This document shows, in pieces, positions 36,649 through 45,791 of a stretch of DNA of 64,000 bases. The notes beneath the pieces are model-generated. The model saw only the letters and a program-made list of their open reading frames with translations. It was not told the DNA's origin and did not search any database. The stretch is from an uncultured Methanomassiliicoccales archaeon (lineage in GTDB: Archaea; Thermoplasmatota; Thermoplasmata; Methanomassiliicoccales; Methanomethylophilaceae): NCBI GenBank assembly GCA_959597175.1, contig CAUFXM010000003.1, forward strand, positions 1 through 64,000. The letters are read 5' to 3'. Every line of letters begins with the position of its first letter. Within the stretch, counting starts at the first letter, position 1. A program made the translations under genes and the position numbers.

Positions 36649-37926
36649 TCAGAGGCCATGCATCTCGGCTCTGGCATACCAGCTGTCAGCATCGCCCTCT
36701 GCCACCCCATCCCTGCACAGGTCCCCCATCATGCGCTCTGCCTCCGGGTATGCCTGATCTGCTGCGGCCCTGCACAGCCTGACGGCCGCCCTGACCTTGC
36801 GGTCAGATCCAGTGGACATGTACAGGCGGGACAGATGGTACATCGAGCGGGGATCCCCCGTCTCCGCCGCATGTGCCATCAGGGAAACGGCCCTCTCATG
36901 AGACCTGGGCACGCCTTGCCCGTTCTCATAGCACAGGGCCATCTGGCACATCGCGGCCGGGAGTCCCGATTCGGAAGCCTCCCCAATCAGGGCCACCTCC
37001 GACCTTAGCGGTTTGAAAGGCTCATCCGCGCGGTGCTCCATCATCGCCAGACGGTACTTCGCCAACGGATCCCCGCGGTCCGCCCCTATGGAGTAGAAGT
37101 GGTAGGCCATCCCGCTGGCTGCCTCCTCGTCCTCCCAGAACTCGTACATCATCCCCAGGCAGGCAGGTGCATGTACGGACCCTCCGTCTGATGCGCAGAG
37201 GTACCAGTACATGGCGGCGCTGTAATCGGGGGATGTGCCGATTCCGTACTGGAACACATGCCCCAGCATGAGTTGCGCCCCCGTGTGGCCCATGTCAGCC
37301 GCAGAACTCAGGTATCCGACTACGTCGACGTCCAGTCTGCCGGAGTCCATCCCCCTCAGACGGAGGGATGCCGCACCCGCCATGGAGGGCACATATCCGC
37401 GGTCCGCCGACCGGATGTACAGCTCCATCGCATCATCGCTGGACTGGGGGACCCCATCGAGCCCGAGCTCGTGTACGCGGGCAAGCTCGTGTATAGCCGG
37501 GGGATATCCGATCGATGCTGACCTCCTCAGCAGGTCCAGGTTGCGACCGTTCCGTCCGCTCATGTACGATTCGTAGAGTGCCAGACACGACCCCCGTCTC
37601 ATCGACTCGGCGAACAGGGATCTGCTGGATACGCCCTCGACCCGTGCAATCCCAAGGTCCATCGCCTTGCCCATGATCCAGCCCCCGTGGATGCCTCCTA
37701 CCTCGTTTGGGTCCAGAGGCCCCGTTGATTCGGGGGCACGCCCCGGATGGGCCTGGCATCTCATGATCCTGCACATCATGTCGGATGGCGTGTGCCCGCG
37801 TTTCGCACCGTTCGAGAACAGCTTAAAGGCCTTCGCGGTATCGTACCTTCCCCCCGAGCCGGTATACAGGGACATCGCGGCCTCGAAGTTCGTATCCGCG
37901 CTGCTCTTTGGCTCAGGCGGCCTCAT
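36649..37926 (-). CDS. Sel1-like repeat protein
   Basis: About 425 aa, built of Sel1/TPR-like helical repeats; recognisable units include AIHELARVHELGLDGVPQ, AQLMLGHVFQYGIGTS, AMCQMALCYENGQGVPRSHERAV and SMYHLSRLYMSTGSD. These solenoids are protein-interaction scaffolds. Three in-frame starts compete (GTG 37935, ATG 37932, ATG 37926). GGGAGG at the right distance favours 37926, which still overlaps the transglutaminase stop by 14 bp. It is the fourth and last gene of the HD-RyR / SLOG-SLATT / transglutaminase operon, where it may act as adaptor. Ends 8 bp from the convergent TIR-methyltransferase gene. Confidence 0.85.
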   Translation of the reverse strand: MRPPEPKSSADTNFEAAMSLYTGSGGRYDTAKAFKLFSNGAKRGHTPSDMMCRIMRCQAHPGRAPESTGPLDPNEVGGIHGGWIMGKAMDLGIARVEGVSSRSLFAESMRRGSCLALYESYMSGRNGRNLDLLRRSASIGYPPAIHELARVHELGLDGVPQSSDDAMELYIRSADRGYVPSMAGAASLRLRGMDSGRLDVDVVGYLSSAADMGHTGAQLMLGHVFQYGIGTSPDYSAAMYWYLCASDGGSVHAPACLGMMYEFWEDEEAASGMAYHFYSIGADRGDPLAKYRLAMMEHRADEPFKPLRSEVALIGEASESGLPAAMCQMALCYENGQGVPRSHERAVSLMAHAAETGDPRSMYHLSRLYMSTGSDRKVRAAVRLCRAAADQAYPEAERMMGDLCRDGVAEGDADSWYARAEMHGL

Positions 37927-39178
37927 CGACATCACCTCCCTCGGACAACAGAGGCTCTACCGAATGGAGGCTGCGCCAGTTGTAGATGATGCTGTACCTA
38001 CCGGTCTTGAGGACCTCGCCCATGTGGATGCTCATCTCTTCTTCTGCGTGCCTCAGTGCATCCTCGAAGGAGCACCGGGAGCAGATATCCGTCGTCTCGA
38101 TGAAGACGGCACGGATCGTGTCGCCGTCGCCGTCGCATGAATCGGCATTGATCTCCATTGTGATGACATGGTCACGGCCGGCCATGTCCCTGTTCTTGAT
38201 CCTCGGCATAGTCCGAGATGAGACCACTACACCGGCCATGGCATGCCCCGGAGGGAAAACGAGTATCGGGTATAGCCCGACCGCCTCGATTATGGATGCG
38301 AACAGGCATGCGTACTCTATGCACACCCCGGTGCGATCCTCCAGGACCTTTCCCGGGGTCTTCACCCTCTGGAACCTCCTGGACAGCCCGTTGCCGAAAG
38401 AATACGTATCCATTGCGTATGCGAACCCCATGGCGGACAGCCCCTCGTATATCCCGCGGAGCTGGTGGATGACAGAGTCGTAAACCGAGACGTCCTTGCC
38501 CCCCTGATAACCCTTCAGGGATTGCTCCCCGTGCCTCCCCATGGCTTTCAGAATCGGACCCCCGAAGGTCAGGAGGTCCTTGATCGCCTTGTCGTTCGGG
38601 GTCACCCATTTGGGGGCCTCGCTGGCCACATGGCTGACATCCATATCGAATAGCGGCCTCACCTTGACTGGGAGCGACTGCCTGAACAGAACGGCCCCTC
38701 CGGCGGAGACCATCACGGTGATGTCGAACGCCGCCATCACATCGGTGGACAGGTCCCTCTTCGAGCATACGAGCTCCACATCGCTGCTGCCAGGTGGGAC
38801 GCGGACCGGCAAACGGAGTATCTCCCTGTCCCCGCACAGAAGCCGGACGGTGAGGGTCCTTCCCTCGGAGGGATTGAAAAAGAAGACGGTACAGAGCCTC
38901 GGTCTGCTCGAAAGGCTGGGTACGACCTCGCTCTCGAACCTGCAGGAGATGGCGACATCGTCCTCACCACAGGCGGGCGGAGTGCTATCGCGATCGTCAA
39001 TTGCGATGGACGTAGACGACGGCACGGCATCGACCACATCGTCATCGGGGGAAATCGGAACCCATGCCCTGTCATCGGAAAGCTCCACTTCCGACCATAT
39101 GCCTTTGGAGGACTCGCAGTAGGGGCAGATGAAACCGTGCATCGTCCTCATGCAGACCGGACAGGTCCCGTTGTACAT
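37913..39178 (-). CDS. Zinc-ribbon transglutaminase-like protein
   Basis: 421-aa protein starting at the ATG at 39178, 2 bp after the SLOG-SLATT stop; translation upstream of this Met is noise from the overlapping gene. It begins with a zinc ribbon CPVCMRTMHGFICPYC (6-21), followed by a beta-rich segment (~75-180, WHATEVER-like sandwich not identified) and a transglutaminase-like cysteine domain with RTGVCIEYACLFASII (Cys286) and PPGHAMAGVV (His312). A later acidic residue in VFIETTDIC may complete the triad. Such domains act as peptidases, amidases or crosslinkers. Position in a conflict-type operon suggests a protease- or crosslinking-type effector or processing step, as inference. Confidence 0.82.
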   Translation of the reverse strand: MYNGTCPVCMRTMHGFICPYCESSKGIWSEVELSDDRAWVPISPDDDVVDAVPSSTSIAIDDRDSTPPACGEDDVAISCRFESEVVPSLSSRPRLCTVFFFNPSEGRTLTVRLLCGDREILRLPVRVPPGSSDVELVCSKRDLSTDVMAAFDITVMVSAGGAVLFRQSLPVKVRPLFDMDVSHVASEAPKWVTPNDKAIKDLLTFGGPILKAMGRHGEQSLKGYQGGKDVSVYDSVIHQLRGIYEGLSAMGFAYAMDTYSFGNGLSRRFQRVKTPGKVLEDRTGVCIEYACLFASIIEAVGLYPILVFPPGHAMAGVVVSSRTMPRIKNRDMAGRDHVITMEINADSCDGDGDTIRAVFIETTDICSRCSFEDALRHAEEEMSIHMGEVLKTGRYSIIYNWRSLHSVEPLLSEGGDVDEAA

Positions 39179-39180
39179 GC

Positions 39181-41151
39181 TCACACATCCGTATCGACAG
39201 GGCTCACGTTCATCGTGCCACCCTTGAAGTCCTTCGCCTTGTGCTCGAACACCCAATCGTTCATCTCGTCCAGACACTGATCGCCCAGCTCCCAGAGGAT
39301 CTCCCTTTTCGTCGTGACATCGTCGGTCCCGCCCATACGTATGTCGGCTATGGAGAACATCTGCACCTTGGCGCCTATCTGCTCGGGCGTCCCACCGTGG
39401 ATGAGACTGGAACCCATCGTGTAATAGGATGTGACAGCCACGAGGAGGATCATCACGCCTCTGACGACGGTGGATCCGGTCACGTCCATGCCATGTACGA
39501 CACACAGCCCGAATGCGTATACGGGCTCCAGTACTACGATGACGTGGCCGAGGACGTCCGGGAGGATAGCCATGGTCAGTATCAGCAGGACCGATATCGT
39601 GGTTGTGGCGGCTATGAGGATGCGGGTCATGTTGTTGTACTTGCCGAACGCGGCGGCGTTCCTGCCCATCTTCTTCTTGTGGTACCCGAGCTGACCGTCC
39701 ACCCAGCAACTGGTGACGACATCGATGGCTTTGCTGCCCAGGCAATCCGTCCGGTCCACCGCCTGGTAGTCGTTCATGAAGTTGGCGTTCCAGGACTTCA
39801 GGACGCTCCTCACCCAGAAGAGCTCGTTCTTCATGTACCCGTAGCAGACGTCCGGTATCGGCTCCCTGGACCCTAGCAGTCCGCGGTAGAACTCCACCCT
39901 CATCGATTCCGCCAGCGCCCTGTACTCTATGAACTTGGAGTACGTCTTCCTGCGGTGATGCCTTCTGCTCATCAGGATCCCCGCGATCATGAGCAGCGTG
40001 TACACGACATTCACGATGAGGGACCCTCCGGACAGGATGAACAGGCTGAACGAGAGACTCGTCAGCACTGTGACCAGGATCATCACATGAATCCTGCTGA
40101 AACTAGCCCTTTGGTACTCCAAAGCCATGCTGTCCGCGACATGGTACCTCTCGGCTGCAGCGAACATCAGTCTCCTTTTACGGATCTCTTCCACATACGC
40201 ACTGACACTGACGTCCTTCGTGTCCAGCAGATCGAATGCGGTGTTCCTCCCCTCGTCGGATCTGGTCCTTGCTGCCACGGAATCGGCAGAGTACGTGACC
40301 TTACCTTCTACGATGACGACCCCCATGTCCTTGTTCAGAGTGTCGATTCTCCTGAACATCGAATCGTATGTGCTGGGCATCTCTGGTTGGATCGGGCCGA
40401 GTTCCGGCTGCCCCGACCTCAGGTCGACATCGCACTCTACCATCAGGGGGACGATGAATCCCTCCCCGTCCTCGACCGAATCCACATCCCGGCATCCGCG
40501 TCTCAGGAGCTCCTCGCGGGAAGCCCTCCTGTCCACCTGGATCCTGTACACCAGACAGTCCTCGGGCGAATCGAGGTGCCTTATGCGGGACGATGCGCTT
40601 CTGGCGCGGACCACACTCTCCTGATACTTCCTGCGGATGGCGGTGTCTACGCCGGCGTACGCCATCCTCATGGTGTCGTATGTCCCTCCGTTGCGGTCAT
40701 ACTCCCTGCCGTCCCACAGGGCGATCATGACATGCGAGTTGAAAACGAGGTATGCTGACAGGTTCCTGTAGCTGTCCCTGTCGCACTGGGACTCCGTCTC
40801 GAGGACGAACGGACGGTACGTCGATGGATCAGACAGTATGGCATCGAAGCGTCCAACGTAGGATCTGTCGATGAATCCTGCCCTGTAGTCGTCGATGGGC
40901 TTCGGGATCACGGGGACTATGCGTATGCCCATTCCCATGGCTACCTCGGACACGACGATGTCTGTTCCCTCCGCCAGAGCCGACATCAATACAAGCCGGG
41001 TGTTCGTGTATCTGCTCTGTAGATCGCGAAGGAAGTTCTCCACCCTCCCCCTGATATCGTCAACCTGTGAGTCCAGGAGATCCACATGTCCCGTCACGGA
41101 CACGATTATCGGGACGTCCAGGCTATCATCCCACCCTGCGGAGTCACTCAT
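39181..41151 (-). CDS. SLOG-domain protein fused to SLATT-like membrane module
   Basis: 656-aa protein. Residues ~12-165 match a SLOG (LOG/DprA-like Rossmann) nucleotide-sensing domain: IIVSVTGHVDLLDSQVDD, LVLMSALAEGTDIVVSEVAMGMGIRIVPVIPKP and SHVMIALWDG. Residues ~330-600 carry five hydrophobic segments (about 355-374, 377-394, 509-530, 535-553, 563-580) with the cytoplasmic signature KFIEYRALAESMRVEFY typical of SLATT/DUF4231-like modules. In known conflict systems SLOG senses a nucleotide-derived signal and SLATT is the predicted pore-forming effector. The gene overlaps the upstream HD-RyR gene by 8 bp. Assignment of SLATT is by pattern; a profile search would settle it. Confidence 0.8.
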   Translation of the reverse strand: MSDSAGWDDSLDVPIIVSVTGHVDLLDSQVDDIRGRVENFLRDLQSRYTNTRLVLMSALAEGTDIVVSEVAMGMGIRIVPVIPKPIDDYRAGFIDRSYVGRFDAILSDPSTYRPFVLETESQCDRDSYRNLSAYLVFNSHVMIALWDGREYDRNGGTYDTMRMAYAGVDTAIRRKYQESVVRARSASSRIRHLDSPEDCLVYRIQVDRRASREELLRRGCRDVDSVEDGEGFIVPLMVECDVDLRSGQPELGPIQPEMPSTYDSMFRRIDTLNKDMGVVIVEGKVTYSADSVAARTRSDEGRNTAFDLLDTKDVSVSAYVEEIRKRRLMFAAAERYHVADSMALEYQRASFSRIHVMILVTVLTSLSFSLFILSGGSLIVNVVYTLLMIAGILMSRRHHRRKTYSKFIEYRALAESMRVEFYRGLLGSREPIPDVCYGYMKNELFWVRSVLKSWNANFMNDYQAVDRTDCLGSKAIDVVTSCWVDGQLGYHKKKMGRNAAAFGKYNNMTRILIAATTTISVLLILTMAILPDVLGHVIVVLEPVYAFGLCVVHGMDVTGSTVVRGVMILLVAVTSYYTMGSSLIHGGTPEQIGAKVQMFSIADIRMGGTDDVTTKREILWELGDQCLDEMNDWVFEHKAKDFKGGTMNVSPVDTDV

Positions 41152-42823
41152 CTCTGAGCACCTTCAGACCGACGTGGTCCAGCAGGGGTATGATGTTCTC
41201 CACCGCTTCGATGTCGTAACGCTGGATGTCTTCGGGGATCTGGTCCCAGTCTGCGATGTAGGGGGAGATGCGCCTCTCGACATCCTTCTCCGGACCCCAT
41301 ATCCACCCGTTCGACTCCCTCTCGGCTCTCCAGCGGTCGTGCTCCATGATCGCCATGAGGAGTACCTCCTCGTCTGAGAACTGATCTACGACGATGCCGT
41401 CGGACGCTTGACCGATGTGGCATCCGATGGCCCTGACCTTGTCAGGTATGTTGAGAGCCTGCATTATGTTGGAATACTTCAGATCCTGCGGAAGCCCCTC
41501 CCAGGTCGGGTATTCGAGAGGCTCATCAGGATGCTCCATGCGGCGTTTCCTGTTGTAATCGTTGTGGATCTCCTTAGCCAGGTCGATCATGTTCTGGAGC
41601 ATCGGACGGGGGAACTCTGAACCGGCCCTGTCCTCGATCGATGCCATCAGGATGTCGGCAGACCTGTCGCATGAGCATGTCATCCGGAGGTCCTCGAACA
41701 CGCTCCTGAGATCGAGGAGGTGCTCCAGGAGCGCCTTCTTCTCACCGACGAAGGGCGGGCACATGTTGGTGCTCGTTGTGCGGTAGTTTATCGTCATCAC
41801 GTCATCCCTGATGCTGACACGGCTGTTCTCCGGGAAGATGGAAGTGCGGGTCCTCACCCCATACCTCTCGCGGTTCCAGTCCTGCAGCTCGTCGCACAGA
41901 ATCAGAAGGAAAGCCAACGGGAACGCGGAGACCTTCATGGGTCCGCAGCGATAGTCGTAACGGTCCGACGTGAACACTCCGCGATAGAAGTTATGGAGGA
42001 GGATGGCTGACGCGGCCTCGACGATCTCGTCGGAGAAACGATCCTCCGGAAGCCCCGCGTTCTGCATCGACACCGCCATCGACCTGAGAAGTATCAGAGC
42101 ACTGTAGTATCCGTGATCGATGAAGCATCCGTCACGCATCGTGCCTACGAACCCCGACACCGTACCATACACCTTGTCCCCATCCAGGGACAGCCTTGAC
42201 GATACCCTGTCGGACATCAACGAGAACAGGTCCAGACAACCATCTCCCCATACGGCGGATGGGATCTCCGAGATCAGTTCGAACTCGTGGACGAACAGGG
42301 ATGCGTCGACACGTTTTGAATCGTCCGAAGGACCTATACGAGCTATGGTGCGCGTGAACGCCTTCGCCTGGTTGAGCGCGATCTCGACCGGATACCCTAT
42401 GTCATGGAATAATGCCGCATGCCCCCAGGTGTACAGGAACCTCTCATGACTGTTCTCGAACGTACTCTCCCCCTTCGAGAACGCATCCCTGAATCTACCG
42501 CTTGACATGTAGATCTGCATCCCCAGGAGGAACACGTTAACCGAGTGGACGTAGTGGTCCCTCTGGCTCTCCGTGAATGTGGATGACCTCTCCTCGTACG
42601 CCTTCATGGTGTCCATCAGATTGATCAGTGGTTTGCCGTCCTTGTCCTCGAAGCGGTTCAGCTCCGTGAACCACAGATACACCCCCTCTGCATTCTCTTT
42701 GCTCTCATTCGAATCGAAATCCAGCATCGATTTTCTCAGATAGTACAGATGCTCGGGCAGGGCCTCTGTCGAACTCTGCTGCATTGTTCTGAAGAACTCC
42801 TTGATGGCATCCCTGCGGTCCAT
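41144..42823 (-). CDS. HD-domain protein with C-terminal RyR domain
   Basis: 559-aa protein. An N-terminal HD-type hydrolase region includes RDHYVHSVNVFLLG (His90/His93), LFHDIGYPVE (His140-Asp141) and a later LLHNFYRG, the layout of metal-dependent nucleotide phosphohydrolases. Residues ~485-556 form an RyR domain: LLMAIMEHDRWRAERESNGWIWGPEKD, SPYIADWDQIPEDIQRYDIEAV and LLDHVGLKVLR. RyR domains in prokaryotes occur with SLOG, TIR and SLATT proteins in predicted nucleotide-signalling conflict systems and may bind a ligand. First gene of the four-gene operon. No strong promoter was placed; the 418-bp stretch upstream is gene-poor. Confidence 0.82.
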   Translation of the reverse strand: MDRRDAIKEFFRTMQQSSTEALPEHLYYLRKSMLDFDSNESKENAEGVYLWFTELNRFEDKDGKPLINLMDTMKAYEERSSTFTESQRDHYVHSVNVFLLGMQIYMSSGRFRDAFSKGESTFENSHERFLYTWGHAALFHDIGYPVEIALNQAKAFTRTIARIGPSDDSKRVDASLFVHEFELISEIPSAVWGDGCLDLFSLMSDRVSSRLSLDGDKVYGTVSGFVGTMRDGCFIDHGYYSALILLRSMAVSMQNAGLPEDRFSDEIVEAASAILLHNFYRGVFTSDRYDYRCGPMKVSAFPLAFLLILCDELQDWNRERYGVRTRTSIFPENSRVSIRDDVMTINYRTTSTNMCPPFVGEKKALLEHLLDLRSVFEDLRMTCSCDRSADILMASIEDRAGSEFPRPMLQNMIDLAKEIHNDYNRKRRMEHPDEPLEYPTWEGLPQDLKYSNIMQALNIPDKVRAIGCHIGQASDGIVVDQFSDEEVLLMAIMEHDRWRAERESNGWIWGPEKDVERRISPYIADWDQIPEDIQRYDIEAVENIIPLLDHVGLKVLRDE

Positions 42824-43241
42824 GTTAACCAGTTTCTAATCATTGTCCTGGGTTGATTACTTTTCGGCTGTCACACCTACGACCCGAGACTGCTTGACCG
42901 AATGTTCATATGTGCTCGGCTCCGACCGTATTTATTCAGTATCACAAGATGGTGGAATACGATCATGTTCTCGTTGACAAGAAAGACGATTTGATCGGAA
43001 ATCCCGTCTGAACCATGATGGATTGGATGCTGACCGGGGATTTCATCAGACTCGCGAATCCAAGCACTGACGCAGAGTGTCTAAGTGATGACAACCACAG
43101 CCTGCTGAACCATGCAGCTTTAGGAAACTCAAAGGACAGGATCCCGCTCAGAATCGATAGCTTCATCTTCTCAATCAAAACTGTAGATGCACACTGCCTG
43201 CACTCAACATCTATTTTTACAATCCCACCATTAGGAGGGGC
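42824..43241. other. 418-bp gene-poor stretch with a broken small reading frame
   Basis: Relatively A/T-rich. From an ATG at 42949 a 20-codon frame (MVEYDHVLVDKKDDLIGNPV) ends at a TGA (43009-43011), and the same frame stays open afterwards from an ATG at 43015 to 43455, running into the next gene. It may be a remnant gene or chance. A T-rich TATA-like tract (about 43210-43217) and GGAGGGG precede the gene at 43242. Nothing else recognised. Confidence 0.3.
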
Positions 43242-44744
43242 ATGGCCGGCAAGAGACGTCTCAGAATGCGCGGAGTCAAACACTCATCAAAAAGGCTGGA
43301 GGATGACCTCCTGGACCGCGCCCGCACGCTGGCCGACAATCCCGGGCTCATCAGGCCCCAGTGCGCCGGCAACTGCAGGAAGTGCGTGTTCGACAAGACG
43401 TTCAAGAACATCGACGCTCTCCAGAAGATCCGCAACAACAAGGACGCCCTCGTGAAGGAGGCATCCAAACTCGGCGGAGACGAGATCTACAGGGCCTACG
43501 CCGGCACCATCTCCCTCGCAGCGGAGGGCTCCATCCCCATGCTGGCCAGCGGGATGCTGGGCGGGGAGAAAGTCTCCTACGCAGTCCGCGGGACCGTGGG
43601 CGCCCCGTACCTCATCGGATGCCAGTACTACGACGACCCCAGGAAGAGGATGCTCCTCTACGGGTCCATCATCAAGAAGAACAAGCTCCACCTGTACTCC
43701 TTCGGCGAGGACGTCGTTTGCTCCGATGTCCCCAACATGCCCGAGGACTACCTCTACGACACCTTCTGGGAGACCCCCTACGAGTTCCCCGACGACGGCC
43801 TGACCTGCGGCCACGAATCCTCCGCGGTACTGGAGATCCACGTGAAGTCCCTGGACGAGACCGTCCGCATCTGCGACGGCTGCGCCAAGGACGTCTCCAC
43901 ACTGATGTACCTGGTGTCCAGGCTCGCCGCCGTGGACCCCCTTGACGACATCACCGTCTCGGTGAGACACAAGTACCACTCGGCCGGGGAGTCCGACCTG
44001 GAGCCTATCACCGGGGACAGGCTCAAGGACTACATGGTCGGGAAGGTCACGGACGCGGGCCTGCTCTCATCAATAAAGAGGTCCAAGATCGGGGACCTCA
44101 GGGGAGGGGACACCGCCACCTACATCATCGGAACCAGGAACTACGGGTCGTCCCTGGACGACTTCATAGCCGACCTCTCCGGGGACGACGGCCAGAAGGC
44201 CTCCCTGAAGAGGTTCCTGTCGGAGAACAACAGGGCGGTCATCCTGAAGACCAACAAGCTCTCAGAGGCGTACAACCTGCTGTGGGAGTCCGACTGGAAG
44301 GGGCTGATCACCGCGCACACGGATTCCAGGACCGCGGATGCGATGGGCGACATGTCTAAGGCCCAGCCGATGGCCGCTCTCGAGAAGGCGCACAGCATCT
44401 TCGTGTCGGCCGACGTGGTGGCGTCGCTGCCGGAGTTCAGGAAGCCCGGACCGATGACGACCGTCGCCGACAAGCTCGCGAAGGCGTCCAAGGTAGGAGG
44501 CGGGAACATGGTCGTGGACACGATTTCAAAGACATCCCTGAAGGACAGCAAGGCCAGGGTGATGGCCGCCGCGTTCGCCATCGAGGCGGGCATGGACGTG
44601 CCCGTGAAATTGACCGCCGACGAGACGGACTTCGCCAACTACCTGGTGCCGTTCGTCAGGAACGTCGTGGAGGCTCAGGGCGAGAAGTACCGCGACGCCA
44701 TGAACACGCTGCTCACCGCGAGTAGCGCCAACGAGAGGGTCTGA
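43242..44744 (+). CDS. Conserved hypothetical protein with cysteine-rich segments
   Basis: 500-aa soluble protein I do not recognise by name. GGAGGGG immediately precedes the ATG. The basic N-terminus (GKRRLRMRGVKHSSKRLEDDLLDRA) is followed by CAGNCRKCVF (residues ~42-51), a plausible zinc or Fe-S site, and another pair CDGCAKD near 227. The middle contains alpha/beta segments without familiar motifs; the C-terminal third is mostly helical. High G+C and standard codon use mark it as a resident gene rather than part of the accessory island to its left. Similar cysteine-bearing proteins occur in Thermoplasmata-type genomes, in my recollection; function unknown. Confidence 0.75.
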   Translation: MAGKRRLRMRGVKHSSKRLEDDLLDRARTLADNPGLIRPQCAGNCRKCVFDKTFKNIDALQKIRNNKDALVKEASKLGGDEIYRAYAGTISLAAEGSIPMLASGMLGGEKVSYAVRGTVGAPYLIGCQYYDDPRKRMLLYGSIIKKNKLHLYSFGEDVVCSDVPNMPEDYLYDTFWETPYEFPDDGLTCGHESSAVLEIHVKSLDETVRICDGCAKDVSTLMYLVSRLAAVDPLDDITVSVRHKYHSAGESDLEPITGDRLKDYMVGKVTDAGLLSSIKRSKIGDLRGGDTATYIIGTRNYGSSLDDFIADLSGDDGQKASLKRFLSENNRAVILKTNKLSEAYNLLWESDWKGLITAHTDSRTADAMGDMSKAQPMAALEKAHSIFVSADVVASLPEFRKPGPMTTVADKLAKASKVGGGNMVVDTISKTSLKDSKARVMAAAFAIEAGMDVPVKLTADETDFANYLVPFVRNVVEAQGEKYRDAMNTLLTASSANERV

Positions 44745-44759
44745 ACCCTCTCCTCCTTC

Positions 44760-45791
44760 TCAGACCCTCAGGACCCTGACGTCGGCGACGTAGTGGGACA
44801 CCGAGGGCGCGAAGGACTTCACCTCGCGGATCCCCTCGATCTCGAACTCCCCGCAGCTGTCCGAGAACACCTTCTCGATCCTCTCGCGGTACTCGTCCAC
44901 GTAGAAGGTGTCATGGTAGTGGATCACTCCACCGGGCCTTATCATCCTCATCGCCGCGGGCATGAAGTCCGAGGTGGTCTGGACGTAGCCCATCAGGATC
45001 CTGTCCGCGAAGCCCCGCCCAAGCAGATGCCTGTTGTCCGCCAGGATCGGGATGACCACGTCGGAGACGCCGTTGTCACGTATGTTCCCCACCAGGAACT
45101 GATAGGAATCGGGGTTCTTCTCGCATGCGAACACGCGCCTGGCGCCAGAGTACTTCGCCAGCGGAAGCGTGAAGTAGCCGATGCCGGCGAACATGTCCAC
45201 CACGGTCTCCCCGGAGCAGTCCAGGTTCCTCATGCGCATGCGCTCGTCGGTGTTCCCGGAGGCGAACATCACCTTGGTGACGTCGAACCTGTAGCGTATC
45301 CCGTTCTCCAGGCGGACAGATTCCGTCTCGGTGCCGTGGATCAGCCTCATGCTGGGCCGACGGAACTCTCCCGACACGCCGCGGACGTCGGCGCATACCG
45401 TCTTCGCTCCGAGAACCTCGGCGTACACGTCGCCTATCCTGTCAAGGAACGGCTCCAGCGACGGGTCCAGCTTGAGTATGACGATGTCCCCCACGAACTC
45501 CCATCTGTCCGGCAGTAGGCCGGCGATGTCCGGGCGGTCTGAGAATGCCTCGGCGATGCGCTCCTGGGGACTCCTGCGGTCAAGGGTGTGGGCATCCCCT
45601 TCCACGGTCTCGTAGCCCTCCGAGACCATCTGCGCCACATGTTCCTGCAGGATGGGTACGTAGCGGTGGTCGGAATCCTTGGAGATCTTGGCGTGGAGGT
45701 CGACCACACCGCGGTCTATCAGCCCCCTTATCTCCGGACCGGCGGAGTCCGAGGGCAGCCTTACGAACGTGACCCTCTTCAGATTATGCAC
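44760..45791 (-). CDS. taw2: tRNA wybutosine-synthesis aminocarboxypropyl transferase Taw2
   Basis: 343-aa class I SAM-binding enzyme of the Trm5/Tyw2 family. Taw2 transfers the 3-amino-3-carboxypropyl group of SAM to the tricyclic base at G37 of archaeal tRNA-Phe. The diagnostic motif is FASGNTDERMRM (Taw2-type GN..ER; Trm5 has a different SPRL-type motif), then VVDMFAGIGYFTLPLAK and DRILMGYVQTT, where Trm5 would have an NLP-type motif. An N-terminal ~110-residue domain precedes the Rossmann part. It is the last gene of a seven-gene operon that begins with tfs, overlapping the reductase gene by 13 bp. Confidence 0.87.
   Translation of the reverse strand: MHNLKRVTFVRLPSDSAGPEIRGLIDRGVVDLHAKISKDSDHRYVPILQEHVAQMVSEGYETVEGDAHTLDRRSPQERIAEAFSDRPDIAGLLPDRWEFVGDIVILKLDPSLEPFLDRIGDVYAEVLGAKTVCADVRGVSGEFRRPSMRLIHGTETESVRLENGIRYRFDVTKVMFASGNTDERMRMRNLDCSGETVVDMFAGIGYFTLPLAKYSGARRVFACEKNPDSYQFLVGNIRDNGVSDVVIPILADNRHLLGRGFADRILMGYVQTTSDFMPAAMRMIRPGGVIHYHDTFYVDEYRERIEKVFSDSCGEFEIEGIREVKSFAPSVSHYVADVRVLRV

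Noticed and set aside
39179..39745. N-terminal extension of the transglutaminase gene
   Set aside because: It reads through the coding sequence of the SLOG-SLATT gene in another frame; the zinc ribbon begins right at the Met at 39178.
42963..43283. 106-codon leftward open frame in the 42.8-43.2 kb gap
   Set aside because: No motif, no promoter, and it overlaps the start of a convincing gene on the other strand.
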